Positions 8,209 to 17,762 are shown, counted from the first letter of the stretch. The stretch is 64,000 bases of DNA from VGBO01 sp964453335 (GCA_964453335.1 CAYVOK010000012.1:1-64000), one strand, 5' to 3'. Notes: generated from the letters alone by a model not told the origin. Program-made: numbers and translations.

Positions 8209-8967
8209 ATGGACGTACGTCTCGACGGGAAGGTCGCCGTGGTCACGGGCGGCTCGAAGGGCATCGGACTCGGGATCGCCACCGCGATGGCCGAGGCGGG
8301 CGCACAGGTCGTGGTGGTCTCCCGCAAGGCCGACCAGCTCGAGGCCGCGGCCGAGGCCATCGGCCACGGCTGCGACTGGTACGCGGCGAACGTCGGGGAG
8401 CTCGACCAGGCCGCCGCGACGATCGAGACGGTCCTCGCTCGCCATGGCCGTCTCGACGTGCTCGTGAACAACGCTGCAGCGAACCCCTACGCCGGCCCGA
8501 CGATCGACGTCGACCTCGGCCGGTGGAACAAGACCCTGCAGGTCAACATCACCGGGCCGATGTTCTGGACGCAGCTCGCCTGGCAGGCGTGGATGCGCGA
8601 GCACGGCGGGTCGGTCGTGAACATCAGCTCCGTCGGCGGCCTGTCGACGAACCCGATCCTCGGCGTCTACGACGTCACGAAGGCAGCCCTCATCCACCTG
8701 ACGAAGCAGCTCGGCGCCGAACTCGGCCCGAAGGTGCGGGTCAACTGCGTCGCCCCCGGGCTCGTCCGTACCGACTTCGCACGCATCCTGTGGGAGGGCG
8801 AGCGGGGAGGCGAGGTCGCCCAGGCCTACCCGCTGAAGCGGCTCGGCGAGCCGGAGGACATCGCCGCGGCGACGTTGTTCCTCGCCTCCGACGCGGCGTC
8901 GTTCATCACCGGTCAGACGATCGTGGTCGACGGCGGTGGGCTCGTCGCGTTCACGACGACCGGCTGA
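8209..8967 (+). CDS. SDR family oxidoreductase
   Basis: Classical short-chain dehydrogenase/reductase (252 aa). It has the cofactor motif TGGSKGIG at residues 14-21, NNAA, the catalytic Ser in NISSVGG, YDVTK (Tyr-x3-Lys), and the C-terminal FITGQTIVVDGG. It resembles the FabG/glucose-dehydrogenase-like branch; the substrate is unknown. Its last 17 bases overlap the convergent MFS gene. Confidence 0.9.
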   Translation: MDVRLDGKVAVVTGGSKGIGLGIATAMAEAGAQVVVVSRKADQLEAAAEAIGHGCDWYAANVGELDQAAATIETVLARHGRLDVLVNNAAANPYAGPTIDVDLGRWNKTLQVNITGPMFWTQLAWQAWMREHGGSVVNISSVGGLSTNPILGVYDVTKAALIHLTKQLGAELGPKVRVNCVAPGLVRTDFARILWEGERGGEVAQAYPLKRLGEPEDIAAATLFLASDAASFITGQTIVVDGGGLVAFTTTG

Positions 8968-10159
8968 CCGGTCCCCGCTGCCCCCGCAACGGGAGCAGCA
9001 GCAGGGTGCCGACGATGTTGAGCACCATCGCCACGACGATCGCGACCGGGTACGAGTCGTTCGTCACGTCGAGGATCCGACCGCCGAGGTAGGGGCCGAT
9101 GAGCGCGCCGAACCCGCCCGACGTGTAGAGCGCACCGAGGATCGACCCCAACCCGACGAGGCCGAAGAGCTCGGCCGCGACCGCCGGGCTGAGCGCCACG
9201 TAGCCGCCGTAGGAGATGCCGAGCGTCAGCGCGAACGCCACGAGCACCGGGTAGGACGCGCCCGAGACGAGCCACAGCACGAATGACGCCGACATCGTGG
9301 CGAAGCACAACTGGTAGAGGCGCACCACCCCGAGCCGTGAACCGAGCGTGCCGAGCACCAGGCGACCGGCGAGGCTGCCGACCCCGAGCAGACTCACGAG
9401 CGCTGACGCCGCACCGGCACCGATGCCCTGGTCCTTCGCATACGGCACGAGGAAGACGAACGGCACGAACAACGCGAGCCCCATGAAGAACCCGCCGACG
9501 TAGAGATAGCGGAACAAGCGGTTCGCCACGACCTCACGGAAGCTGAGCGTCGCCGCCGACGCAGCGGCAGCCGGCGCCCGGCGCACGAGCAGGGCGGCGA
9601 AGACGAGCAACGGCACCGAGACCGCTGCGAACACGCGGTACGTCGACCGCCAACCGATCGCCTCGATCAGCACGTTCGCGACCGGTGGCCCGACGAGTGT
9701 CCCGAGTCCGATGCCGGCGACCGCGATCCCGAGCGCCGCCGCCCGCCGGCGGACGAACCACCCGGACACCTGCGCGACGAGCGGCACGTAGCAGCACGCC
9801 GTCGCCGTGCCGACGAACACGCCGTACGTCGCGTACCCGAAGTACGTGCGGGTCACGAAGGACGTGGCGAGCAGTCCGATCCCCATCGACGCCGCCCCGG
9901 CGAGCACCACCGGGCGTGGCCCGTGGCGGTCGGCCAGCCGACCGGTCACCACACCGAGGCCGAACAGGAAGAAGATCGTGAGCCCGAAGATGAGCGCCGT
10001 CGCACCCTTGCCGGCGCCGAGATCGGCCGACATGGCCGAGAAGAACGTCCCGAAGCTGTACACGACGCCGAAGCACGTGAACACCGAGACGAACGTCGCG
10101 GCGACCGCGACCCAGCCCGAACGGCCGTCGAGTTCCCCCACCGGAGTCTGCGCGGTCAT
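8951..10159 (-). CDS. MFS transporter, oxalate/formate-antiporter-like
   Basis: Twelve-span major facilitator (402 aa). The segment VTGRLADRHGPR is the loop 2-3 MFS signature (GxLaDRxGxR), and the SYGGYVALSPAVAAELFG segment resembles monocarboxylate or oxalate-formate exchangers. ATG 10159 follows AGGAGG with good spacing, which decides the start over upstream codons. The substrate cannot be deduced. Its 3' end overlaps the SDR gene by 17 bases, tail to tail. Confidence 0.85.
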   Translation of the reverse strand: MTAQTPVGELDGRSGWVAVAATFVSVFTCFGVVYSFGTFFSAMSADLGAGKGATALIFGLTIFFLFGLGVVTGRLADRHGPRPVVLAGAASMGIGLLATSFVTRTYFGYATYGVFVGTATACCYVPLVAQVSGWFVRRRAAALGIAVAGIGLGTLVGPPVANVLIEAIGWRSTYRVFAAVSVPLLVFAALLVRRAPAAAASAATLSFREVVANRLFRYLYVGGFFMGLALFVPFVFLVPYAKDQGIGAGAASALVSLLGVGSLAGRLVLGTLGSRLGVVRLYQLCFATMSASFVLWLVSGASYPVLVAFALTLGISYGGYVALSPAVAAELFGLVGLGSILGALYTSGGFGALIGPYLGGRILDVTNDSYPVAIVVAMVLNIVGTLLLLPLRGQRGPVSRSS

Positions 10160-10243
10160 CACCCCTCCTGCACGTCGGCGCGAAGGGTACCGCTGCACGA
10201 ACCCGCCGGGCCGGGAGAGGTCACGACGGTGATCGACACGGCG

Positions 10244-10316
10244 AGCCCGAGAGGAGAATCGAACTCCTGACCTGCTCATTACGAGTGAGCCGCTCTGCCG
10301 ACTGAGCTACTCGGGC
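10244..10316 (-). tRNA. tRNA-Thr (anticodon CGT)
   Basis: Cloverleaf on the minus strand. The acceptor stem is GCCCGAG/CTCGGGC (10310-10316 with 10245-10251), the T loop TTCGATT is present, and the anticodon arm GCTCA-CTCGTAA-TGAGC has CGT at positions 34-36, which reads ACG. No CCA is encoded. Confidence 0.95.
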
Positions 10317-10348
10317 GAGTCCGCCCTCGGGGGACGGACAGGGGCATG

Positions 10349-10354
10349 ACCCTA
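10349..10354 (-). promoter_or_regulatory. -10-like hexamer of tRNA-Thr
   Basis: TAGGGT on the minus strand, 32 bases upstream of the mature tRNA 5' end. Confidence 0.4.
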
Positions 10355-10395
10355 GCACCGGGACCCGTGGCGCCCCACAGCAGCGGCGATCACCG

Positions 10396-10800
10396 TCAGT
10401 CGTCGCCGGGACGACGCCGTTCCGCCTTGCGGGCCGAGCTCCGCCGCTTGGCGTCGAGCCGCCGCTCGACCGAACCCCGGGTCGGCCGGGTCGCACGGCG
10501 GGCGGTGCGCCGGACGTTCGCTGCGTCGAGCCGGGTCAGCAGACGCTCGACGGCCCGCTCCCGGTTGCGGAGTTGTGAGCGTTCCTCGTCGCACACGACG
10601 ACGACCGTCGGACCGAGCACCTCGACGATGCGCCGCTCGATCGCCGGGTCGAACCCGCACGCCGCGACGTCGCAGACGAGACGCACCCGGGTCGCCGACG
10701 TGTTCACGTGCTGACCGCCGGGCCCACCGGACCTGGCGAACCGGACGGTGAGCGCGTGGTCGGGGACGACGAGGCCCGCGGGTGAGCGGTGGACGTCCAC
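10396..10800 (-). CDS. arfB: Peptidyl-tRNA hydrolase ArfB-like ribosome rescue protein
   Basis: Stand-alone class I release-factor catalytic domain (134 aa). It carries the GGQ loop in SGGPGGQHVN and an Arg/Lys-rich C-terminal tail that in ArfB reaches into the empty mRNA channel of stalled ribosomes. There is no codon-recognition domain. The start GTG 10800 lies 11 bases after the holB stop on the same strand, so it is probably in the tmk-holB transcript. Confidence 0.88.
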   Translation of the reverse strand: MDVHRSPAGLVVPDHALTVRFARSGGPGGQHVNTSATRVRLVCDVAACGFDPAIERRIVEVLGPTVVVVCDEERSQLRNRERAVERLLTRLDAANVRRTARRATRPTRGSVERRLDAKRRSSARKAERRRPGDD

Positions 10801-10811
10801 GTCGCCGGGCC

Positions 10812-11912
10812 TCAGCCGGTCGGGCCGACCGCGAGCAGCAGGCGCTCGAGCTGCAGGCGCTCGCTCGGGTTGCGGTCGAGCGCGACCGCCGTGCGGTGCA
10901 CCGCGTCGATCGCCCCGAGTCGGGCCCGGACCCGGGCGGCACCGGCCGGTGTCGCCGCGCCGGCGGTGGCGCCCAGCATCCCGTCGCGCAGCGTGCGGGC
11001 GAGGAGACCGAGGCCGAACCGCAACTCGTCGCGACGGAACCGACGCACCTCCCGCTTGTGACGGGCGTCGATCGTGCGGCGCGACCCGCCACGGAGCCCG
11101 TACTGCTGCTCGCGTTCGGCGATCTCGGCGAGTTCGGCCTCCTGGCGGGCGACGAGCGGGGCGACCGCGTCGTCGAGCGCGGCGAGCAACTCGCCGACGA
11201 GCGCGACGACCGTCCGACCCGTGCCGTCGAGACGGTCGGGCAACGACGACCACCACGCCGCCCGGGCCGCAAGGGCCGGGTCGGTGGCGAGGACCGCCGC
11301 CCGTCCGAGATCACCGCCCGACGCGTCGGCCGCCACCCGGGCGACATCGGGCGCGACGCCGTCGGCGACGAGTGCCGTCGCCACCACGTCAGGGTGCAAC
11401 GGGGCGAACCGCACGACGACACAGCGCGATGCGATCGTCTGCAGGTCGGGTGCCAACACGTCCGCGAGCACCACGAACACGACACCCGGCGGCGGCTCCT
11501 CGATCGTCTTGAGCAACATCGGCGCGACCGCGCCCGCGAGGTGGAACTCGGTGAGCACGAGCACCTTGCGGCGTCCCTCCACCGGAGACCGCATCGCCGA
11601 ACGCACGATGGCCCGTGCCTGTTCGGCGTCGATCGACGCACCCTCGCGCTCGACGACCTCGAGATCGGGATGCGCCTCGAGGCGGGCGAGACGACGGTGT
11701 CGTTCGACGGCCGCGTCGTCGCCGGCGGCGAGCGCATCCTCGGCGAGCAACTCCCCCGCGAACGCCCGGGCCGCAGCACGGCGCCCCGACCCGGGAGGTC
11801 CGACGAGGAGGTACGCGTGGACGGGCGCCCGCAACGCCGCCCGGAGCACGGCGACCGCGTCGTCCTGCCCGACGACGTCGGCGAAAGGGTCGGCGGCCAC
11901 CGGCGTACTCAC
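10812..11912 (-). CDS. holB: DNA polymerase III delta' subunit-like
   Basis: Clamp-loader AAA+ protein (366 aa). VGQDDAV opens the domain. The P-loop reads GPPGSGRR, with Arg where ATP-binding paralogues have Lys, as is usual for delta', which does not hydrolyse ATP. The SRC motif is present (TIASRCVVV). The zinc-module cysteines of the E. coli protein are not obvious. The GTG start overlaps the tmk stop (GTGA), so the two are coupled. Confidence 0.9.
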   Translation of the reverse strand: MSTPVAADPFADVVGQDDAVAVLRAALRAPVHAYLLVGPPGSGRRAAARAFAGELLAEDALAAGDDAAVERHRRLARLEAHPDLEVVEREGASIDAEQARAIVRSAMRSPVEGRRKVLVLTEFHLAGAVAPMLLKTIEEPPPGVVFVVLADVLAPDLQTIASRCVVVRFAPLHPDVVATALVADGVAPDVARVAADASGGDLGRAAVLATDPALAARAAWWSSLPDRLDGTGRTVVALVGELLAALDDAVAPLVARQEAELAEIAEREQQYGLRGGSRRTIDARHKREVRRFRRDELRFGLGLLARTLRDGMLGATAGAATPAGAARVRARLGAIDAVHRTAVALDRNPSERLQLERLLLAVGPTG

Positions 11913-12529
11913 CGGGCTCCCACCTCGATCTCGAGGCGAGCCGTCACCGCAGCGAGCACCGCTCGGTGCACCTCCTCGACGTCGGCGCGGGCGTCGACCA
12001 CCACCCACCGGTCGGGGTCAGCCGCCGCCTGACGGCGGTACGACGCCCCGACCCGGGCGAAGAAGTCGTCACCCTCACGCTCGAGACGGTCACCGTCGCC
12101 CGGCCGACGTACGGCGAGCGGGTCGTCCGCCGCGTCGAGCAGCACGACCAGGTCGGGTTCGAGACCGTCGACCGCCCACAGCGACAGCTCCCGCACCCGG
12201 TCCTCACCGAGCTCGCGCCCGGCGCCCTGGTACGCGACCGAGGAGTACAGGTACCGGTCGCTCACGACGTGTCGCCCTGCGGCGAGCGCCGGGGCCACCA
12301 CCTCGGCGACGTGCTGCGCCCGGTCCGCCGCCATGAGCAGCGCCTCGGCCCGCGGGTCGAGGCCGTCGGTCCGGTGGTCGAGCAGGAGCTCCCGCACCTC
12401 GGCACCGACGGCGGTGCCGCCCGGCTCTCGGGTCGCCACGGCACCCAGGACCGCGACGAGCCGCTCGACCTGGGTCGACTTGCCGACCCGGTCCGGCCCC
12501 TCGAACACGATGAACCGCCCGCGCGTCAC
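11909..12529 (-). CDS. tmk: Thymidylate kinase
   Basis: dTMP kinase (206 aa) for dTTP synthesis. It has the P-loop FEGPDRVGKST at residues 9-19, REPGG, the DRY-type segment (SDRYLYSSVAYQG) and a Lid region. Coding overlaps by 4 bases with the MFS gene upstream and with holB downstream, so MFS-tmk-holB-arfB behaves as one transcription unit. Confidence 0.95.
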   Translation of the reverse strand: MTRGRFIVFEGPDRVGKSTQVERLVAVLGAVATREPGGTAVGAEVRELLLDHRTDGLDPRAEALLMAADRAQHVAEVVAPALAAGRHVVSDRYLYSSVAYQGAGRELGEDRVRELSLWAVDGLEPDLVVLLDAADDPLAVRRPGDGDRLEREGDDFFARVGASYRRQAAADPDRWVVVDARADVEEVHRAVLAAVTARLEIEVGAR

Positions 12530-13965
12530 GACGCCCCCGGGACGACGGCAGCGGGATCGACCGACCGACGTTCACGGCCGATCGTCCTGGCGGCGAGGAC
12601 GCCGGCGACGACCATGATCACCGAGGCGAGCCACAGCGTGACTCGGATCCCGGGCACGAACACGTCGATCCCGAGGATCGGCGCCTTCCCGGTGGGGAAC
12701 AGGCGTGCGCTGAGATCGTCGAAGAGCTGCGTGAGGAACGGTCCGACGGCGAAGGACACGACGAGGCACAGGCGCACGAGCGTGTTGAGCGCCGCGAAGA
12801 TCCGACCTCGGAACTCGTCCGTGACCGTCTCGTGCAGGAGCGTGAACCCGAGCACGTAGGCGGTGCCGGCGCACGCGCCGAGACCGAAGATGAGCACGGC
12901 CGCCGGGGTGAGGGTGGTCACCGACGCTGCACCGAACAGGCACACACCCGCACCGAACACGACCAGCGCGAACGTGCGCTCCTTCGGGAGATGTCGTTGT
13001 CCGAGCGTCACCCCGACCACACCGCCGGCCACACCGAGGCCGAGCACGGTCAGGAACAGGCCGAAACCGGCCGATCCGGCACCGAGCACACGTTCGATGA
13101 AGATCTTGCCGAGCGGGACGAGCATCCCGCCGCCGATCAACCCGGTGGCGAGGCCGACGTTCACGGCACGGATCGTCGGCGACGCCCTGATGAACCGCAG
13201 CGCGTCCGCGAGATCCGTGAACGCGAGACCGATCGCCCGCCGGCCCTCCTCGCCGTCGACCGGCGACCGGTGGGCCCGGCGCGGCAGGTCGAGCGAGAGC
13301 GCGATCGCAGCAGCGACGAGGAACGTCACCGCGTCGACGTAGAACCCGAGCGAACCCTCCTGGCCGAGCCGCAACGCGTCGGCGAACCACCCACCGTCGA
13401 CCGCCTCGCCGAACTTCGCGAACCCGCCGAAAAGGGCGGCGGCGATGGGGAAGGTGCCGTAGCCCGCGACGATCGACAACGAGTTCGCCGCCGCGAGGTG
13501 CGAGGTCGGCACGATGTTCGGGACCGTCGCCTCCTTCGCCGGCGCCCATGCCAACGTGAGCAGCTCGAGCACGAGCGACGCCACGATCAGGCCCGGGATG
13601 CTCCCGACGAAGGGCAGCGACAACAGGACGGCGGCGCGACCGACGTCGCACGTGATCATCACCCGCTTGCGGTCCCACCGGTCGACGAGCACACCCATGA
13701 ACGGCCCGAGCACCAGACCGGGGACGATGCGCGCCATGAACACGAAGCCGACGGCGAGCGCACCGGTCCGCTCACCCCCGAGGCGGGCGGCGAGGTCGGC
13801 CGTGGCGAGGAACCCGAGCCAGTCGCCGATCGCAGAACAGACCATCCCGAGCCACAGCCGGAAGAACCGCCGCGATCCGAAGACCCGGTCGACGAACCCG
13901 ACGGCGGGCTCCGTGCCCGGCGTGGCGTCCCGGCCGGGCGCGTCGATCGGGCCGTCGGGGGTCAC
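12526..13965 (-). CDS. MFS transporter
   Basis: Major facilitator (479 aa) similar to Bcr/MdfA-like or enterobactin-exporter-like (MFS_3) proteins, with WLGFLATADL, MGVLVDRWDRKRVM (loop 2-3 signature) and about 10-12 hydrophobic spans. The C terminus carries a long hydrophilic loop. GTG 13965 is supported by TATCGT 7 bases upstream; the frame stays open upstream into topA antisense. The position ahead of tmk-holB suggests co-transcription but no shared function. Confidence 0.85.
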   Translation of the reverse strand: MTPDGPIDAPGRDATPGTEPAVGFVDRVFGSRRFFRLWLGMVCSAIGDWLGFLATADLAARLGGERTGALAVGFVFMARIVPGLVLGPFMGVLVDRWDRKRVMITCDVGRAAVLLSLPFVGSIPGLIVASLVLELLTLAWAPAKEATVPNIVPTSHLAAANSLSIVAGYGTFPIAAALFGGFAKFGEAVDGGWFADALRLGQEGSLGFYVDAVTFLVAAAIALSLDLPRRAHRSPVDGEEGRRAIGLAFTDLADALRFIRASPTIRAVNVGLATGLIGGGMLVPLGKIFIERVLGAGSAGFGLFLTVLGLGVAGGVVGVTLGQRHLPKERTFALVVFGAGVCLFGAASVTTLTPAAVLIFGLGACAGTAYVLGFTLLHETVTDEFRGRIFAALNTLVRLCLVVSFAVGPFLTQLFDDLSARLFPTGKAPILGIDVFVPGIRVTLWLASVIMVVAGVLAARTIGRERRSVDPAAVVPGAS

Positions 13966-13972
13966 GGCCGCC

Positions 13973-13978
13973 ACGATA
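13973..13978 (-). promoter_or_regulatory. -10-like hexamer of the MFS-tmk-holB-arfB unit
   Basis: TATCGT on the minus strand ends 7 bases before GTG 13965, between topA and the MFS gene. Confidence 0.45.
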
Positions 13979-14027
13979 GGGGATGACCCGGAGGCACCCG
14001 GAGCGGGTTCCGGCCGCCTCCGACCCC

Positions 14028-16772
14028 TCAGGTGGTCGGGCGCTTCCTCGCCGCTGCCGGCTTCTTCGCAGCTGGTTTCCTCGCCGCTGCGGGCTTCTTC
14101 GCGGCTCCGGGCTTCTTCGCGGCTGCGGGCTTCTTCGCCGTCGTCGACCGGCGCGCCGCCGGCTTCTTCGCCCCGCCACCCGCGGCGATGCGCGCCCGGC
14201 GTTCGTCGAGGAGTTCGAGGGCGCGTTCGACCGTCAGTTCCTCGGGGCGGTCGCCGACGCGCAACGAGGCGTTCGTCTCGCCGTCGGTGACGTACGCACC
14301 GAAGCGACCCTCCTTCACGACGAGAGGTCGGCCGGACACCGGGTCCGGGCCGAGATCGGCGAGCGGCGGCTTCGCCACTCCCCGACGCCGTTCCTTCGGG
14401 CGGGCGAGGATCTCGAGCGCCTCGTCGAGCGTGATCGTGAGGAGCTGCCGTTCGGTCTCGAGGCTCCGGTTCTCCGTCCCCTTGCTGAGGAACGGGCCGA
14501 ACCGACCGTTGGCGGCGACGACCGCCTCGCCATCCGGTGCCACGCCGACCGTGCGCGGCAGGCACAACAGATCGAGCGCGTCGGCGAGGGTCACCGTCGC
14601 GACGTCCATGTCCTTGAACAGCGACGCACGACGCGGCTTGGCCACCTTCTTCGCACCACGTCCCGACGAGGGCGGCGGATCGTCGCCGAGCTGCACGTAG
14701 GGACCGAAGCGGCCGTTGCGCACCCGGACCGTCAGCCCGCTGTCGGGGTCGGTCCCGAGCTCCCGGTCGTCACCCGGTGCCGCGAGCAGTGCGAGCGCCC
14801 GGTCGACGGTCAGCTCGTCGGGCGGGATGTCGTCGGGGATGGTCGCCCGGGTGTCACCCCGTTCCACGTAGGGGCCGTACTTGCCGAACCGTGCGACGAC
14901 GGGCACGCCGTCGTCGTCGAGGCCGAGCGGGATCGTCGAGAGCGCCCGAGGGTCGATGTCGCCGAGGTGTTCGGTGATCGTCGTACGCAGGCCCGGAGCG
15001 TCACCGTCGCCGATGTAGAAGCGGCGGAGCCACGGTGCCATCGCCGTCTCGCCACTCGCGATCCCGTCGAGGTCGTCCTCCATCCGGGCGGTGAACTCGT
15101 AGTCGACGAGGTTGCCGAAGTGGCGCTCGAGCATCTGCACGACGGCGAACGCCATGAGGGAGGGGACGAGGGCACTGCCCTTCCGCCACACGTACCCGCG
15201 ATCCTGGATCGTCGCCATGATCGACGCGTACGTCGACGGACGACCGATGCCGAGCTCCTCGAGCCGCTTCACGAGCGACGCCTCGGTGTACCGCGCCGGG
15301 GGCTGCGTCTCGTGGCCGCGGGGCACGAGCTCGACGACGTCGGCCGCATCCCCCGTCGTCAACGGGGGAAGCTGACGGTCCTCGTCGTCGCCGTCGTCGG
15401 CCTCGTCGACCGCTTCGACGTAGACACGCCGGAACCCCTGGTGGGTGATGACGGTGCCCGACGTGGAGAACCCGACGGTGCGTCCCCCCGCCGTCGTCCC
15501 GGTGAGCCGGGCGGTGACGGTCTCGCCGATCGCGTCGTTCATCTGCGACGCGATCGTCCGCTGCCAGACGAGTTCGTACAGCCTGGCCTCGGTCGATCGC
15601 TCGCCGAATGCCCGCCGGACCTCCTCGGGGCTGCGGAACGTCTCGCCGGCCGGTCGGATCGCCTCGTGCGCCTCCTGCGCGTTCTTCACCTTCTTCGCGT
15701 AGGTGCGCGGTGCGTCGGGGAGGAACTCGCGGCCGAACCGTCGACCGATCTCGGCGCGCGACGCCGCGATCGCCGTCTCGGACAGGCTGGTGCTGTCGGT
15801 CCGCATGTAGGTGATGAAGCCCTGCTCGTAGAGCGCCTGCGCCGCCCCCATCGCCTGCCGCGCGCCGAGGCCGAGCTTGCGCCCGGCCTCCTGCTGCAGG
15901 GTCGAGGTCATGAACGGCGCAGCGGGTGAGCGCCGGTACGGCCGCGCCTCGACGTCGGTGACCTCGACGCTGCGACCGTCGAGACCGTCCACGATGCTGC
16001 GGACGGTCGCCTCGTCGAGCACGACGACGTCGGGCCGGGACGTCCTGCCCTCGGACGTGAAGTCCTTGCCGGTCGCGACCCGGCGATCGTCGACCGCGAC
16101 GAGACGCGCCGTGAAGACCCGCCCGTCGGCGCCCGCCGAGCGGAACGTCGCGTCGACGTCCCAGTACGAGGCTGCGACGAACGCCATCCGCTCCCGTTCA
16201 CGGTCGACCACGATGCGGGTGGCGACGGACTGCACCCGTCCGGCGGACCGTGCCGGGGACATCTTCCGCCACACCACCTCGGAGACCTTGAAGCCGTAGA
16301 TCCGGTCGAGGATCCGGCGGGCCTCCTGCGCGTCGACGAGCTGCCGGTCGATCTCGCGGGGATGGTCGATGGCGTGCTGGATCGCCTGCGGGGTGATCTC
16401 GTGGAACACCATGCGACGGACCTGCACCCCTGACGGCGGTCGGAGCGCCTCGAGCAGGTGCCAGGAGATCGCCTCGCCCTCGCGGTCCTCATCGGTGGCG
16501 AGGTAGAGCTCGTCGGCTCCACGGAGCAGCTTCTTCAGTTCGGCAACTCGCTGCTTCTTGTCCGCCGGGACGATGTAGTGCGCCCGGAAGTCGTTGTCGA
16601 CGTCCACGCCGAGGACGTCCCACCGCTTCATGTCGCCCTCGACCTGGCTCCCCCGTTCGGGCAGGTCGCGGATGTGCCCGACGGAGGCCTCCACGGTGAA
16701 GCCGTCACCGAGGAATTCGCTGATGGTCCGCGCCTTGGCGGGGGATTCGACGATGACGAGGCGAGTGCCCAT
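14028..16772 (-). CDS. topA: DNA topoisomerase I
   Basis: Type IA topoisomerase (914 aa) that relaxes negative supercoils. The Toprim domain starts MGTRLVIVESPAKA and contains DEDREGEAI. The active-site Tyr is in FITYMRTDS, near residue 320. There are no Cys zinc fingers; instead the C terminus has several topoisomerase C-repeats (FGPYV/FGAYV-type) and a low-complexity Lys/Pro/Ala tail of about 45 residues, the actinobacterial arrangement. ATG 16772 has TACCCT 8 bases upstream. Confidence 0.96.
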   Translation of the reverse strand: MGTRLVIVESPAKARTISEFLGDGFTVEASVGHIRDLPERGSQVEGDMKRWDVLGVDVDNDFRAHYIVPADKKQRVAELKKLLRGADELYLATDEDREGEAISWHLLEALRPPSGVQVRRMVFHEITPQAIQHAIDHPREIDRQLVDAQEARRILDRIYGFKVSEVVWRKMSPARSAGRVQSVATRIVVDRERERMAFVAASYWDVDATFRSAGADGRVFTARLVAVDDRRVATGKDFTSEGRTSRPDVVVLDEATVRSIVDGLDGRSVEVTDVEARPYRRSPAAPFMTSTLQQEAGRKLGLGARQAMGAAQALYEQGFITYMRTDSTSLSETAIAASRAEIGRRFGREFLPDAPRTYAKKVKNAQEAHEAIRPAGETFRSPEEVRRAFGERSTEARLYELVWQRTIASQMNDAIGETVTARLTGTTAGGRTVGFSTSGTVITHQGFRRVYVEAVDEADDGDDEDRQLPPLTTGDAADVVELVPRGHETQPPARYTEASLVKRLEELGIGRPSTYASIMATIQDRGYVWRKGSALVPSLMAFAVVQMLERHFGNLVDYEFTARMEDDLDGIASGETAMAPWLRRFYIGDGDAPGLRTTITEHLGDIDPRALSTIPLGLDDDGVPVVARFGKYGPYVERGDTRATIPDDIPPDELTVDRALALLAAPGDDRELGTDPDSGLTVRVRNGRFGPYVQLGDDPPPSSGRGAKKVAKPRRASLFKDMDVATVTLADALDLLCLPRTVGVAPDGEAVVAANGRFGPFLSKGTENRSLETERQLLTITLDEALEILARPKERRRGVAKPPLADLGPDPVSGRPLVVKEGRFGAYVTDGETNASLRVGDRPEELTVERALELLDERRARIAAGGGAKKPAARRSTTAKKPAAAKKPGAAKKPAAARKPAAKKPAAARKRPTT
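14041..14160 (-). repeat. Low-complexity KPAA repeat in the topA tail
   Basis: DNA encoding repeated KKPAA/RKPAA units. These basic Ala/Pro/Lys tails are known in actinobacterial TopA and help bind DNA. The copies differ slightly, so this is a degenerate tandem repeat. Confidence 0.7.
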
Positions 16773-16780
16773 TGGGGACG

Positions 16781-16786
16781 AGGGTA
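16781..16786 (-). promoter_or_regulatory. -10-like hexamer of topA
   Basis: TACCCT on the minus strand, 8 bases before ATG 16772. It would give topA its own promoter, separate from the regulatory pair upstream. Confidence 0.35.
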
Positions 16787-16815
16787 CGGGCAGACTGCGC
16801 GGAATTGTCAAGCGG

Positions 16816-17247
16816 TCATGCGCCGGAGCGCAGACGGAACGCCATCCGCACGACCGTGCCACCCGGGGCGTCGTCGAAGACGACCTGGTCGGTGAGCGCC
16901 CGGATCAACGGGATCCCGAGACTGCCCTCGGTCAGGTCCCCGACGTCGACAGGACCGCCACCGGGAGCGGTCATGCCGCCGCCGCCGTCGATCACCTCGA
17001 CCACGAGCAGCAGCCCGTCGGCAGCGCAGCGCACCACGATGCGATCGGTGCGTCCGTTGCGCCGCTGTGCGGTGACGGCGTTGGCGACGGCCTCCGACGT
17101 GGCGAGGCGGACGTCGTCGATCCGGCTCTCGTCGAGCCCGGGGGTCGTGGCGGCGATCGACCCGACGAACGCCCGGGCGGTCGCGATCTGGCCGACCGTC
17201 GGCGGGAGCCGGAGTTCGGCGGCGGTGTCGTCGAGGACCGGGATCAT
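16816..17247 (-). CDS. Anti-sigma regulatory factor (RsbW-like ATP-binding kinase)
   Basis: GHKL-fold protein of 143 aa. The N box is SEAVANAV, followed by VVEVIDGGGG (G1-like) and SLGIPLIRALTDQV (G2-like). RsbW-type kinases phosphorylate a STAS antagonist and hold a sigma factor. The ATG overlaps the stop of the STAS gene (ATGA at 17244-17247), so the two are coupled and probably partners. No sigma factor of the SigB type is adjacent. Confidence 0.85.
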   Translation of the reverse strand: MIPVLDDTAAELRLPPTVGQIATARAFVGSIAATTPGLDESRIDDVRLATSEAVANAVTAQRRNGRTDRIVVRCAADGLLLVVEVIDGGGGMTAPGGGPVDVGDLTEGSLGIPLIRALTDQVVFDDAPGGTVVRMAFRLRSGA

Positions 17248-17546
17248 CGGTCGGCGACTTCCTCGGTCACCACGTCGACCACCCGATCGAGGCCGACGAG
17301 CGCGACGATGTCCCGCACCGGGCCTGCAGCGATCCGGAGCCGCACGTCGACCTGATGCGTGCGGGCCCGCCGCACCGCGCCCACGATGACGCCGATACCC
17401 GACGAGTCGAGGATGTCGACGTCCCGGAGATCGACCTCGACGCCCGTTGCGTCGCCGATCCCGGCGAACGCGGCGATGACGCGAGCCCTCGCAGCGGGCA
17501 CCGCTGCGAGATCCAGATCACCCGAGAGCCGTATCGACGTCCACAC
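17244..17546 (-). CDS. STAS-domain anti-sigma factor antagonist
   Basis: STAS protein (100 aa) with LSGDLDL near the N terminus and the phosphorylation segment DVDILDSSGIGVIV, where the Ser pair is the likely target of the adjacent kinase. GTG 17546 gives a typical STAS length. An in-frame ATG at 17630 would add 28 residues without family character. The same frame is open upstream all the way to the TadE gene at 19427 (see findings). Confidence 0.8.
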   Translation of the reverse strand: MWTSIRLSGDLDLAAVPAARARVIAAFAGIGDATGVEVDLRDVDILDSSGIGVIVGAVRRARTHQVDVRLRIAAGPVRDIVALVGLDRVVDVVTEEVADR

Positions 17547-17659
17547 GGTTCGGTCACCATCCGCCGGGGTCGGCCACTGCGCTGTGGGGAACTGGCAAGC
17601 ACTTCGGGCTCGAAGTCGATGGCGTAACATAACAGTGCTAGCGCGCGGTTCCTGATCAC

Positions 17660-17697
17660 GTCGACCCGTCGACCCGTCGACCCGTCGACCCGTCGAT
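17660..17697. repeat. 8-bp tandem repeat, GTCGACCC x4 plus a partial copy
   Basis: Four perfect copies of GTCGACCC followed by GTCGAT, in the gap between the STAS gene and the permease. Each unit contains a SalI-type palindrome GTCGAC. No function is evident. Confidence 0.9.
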
Positions 17698-17762
17698 CTT
17701 CGATCCCAATTCCCGATGAGCGTTCGACCGTAGCCACACGGACGCAGCGCACCCACCATCGG

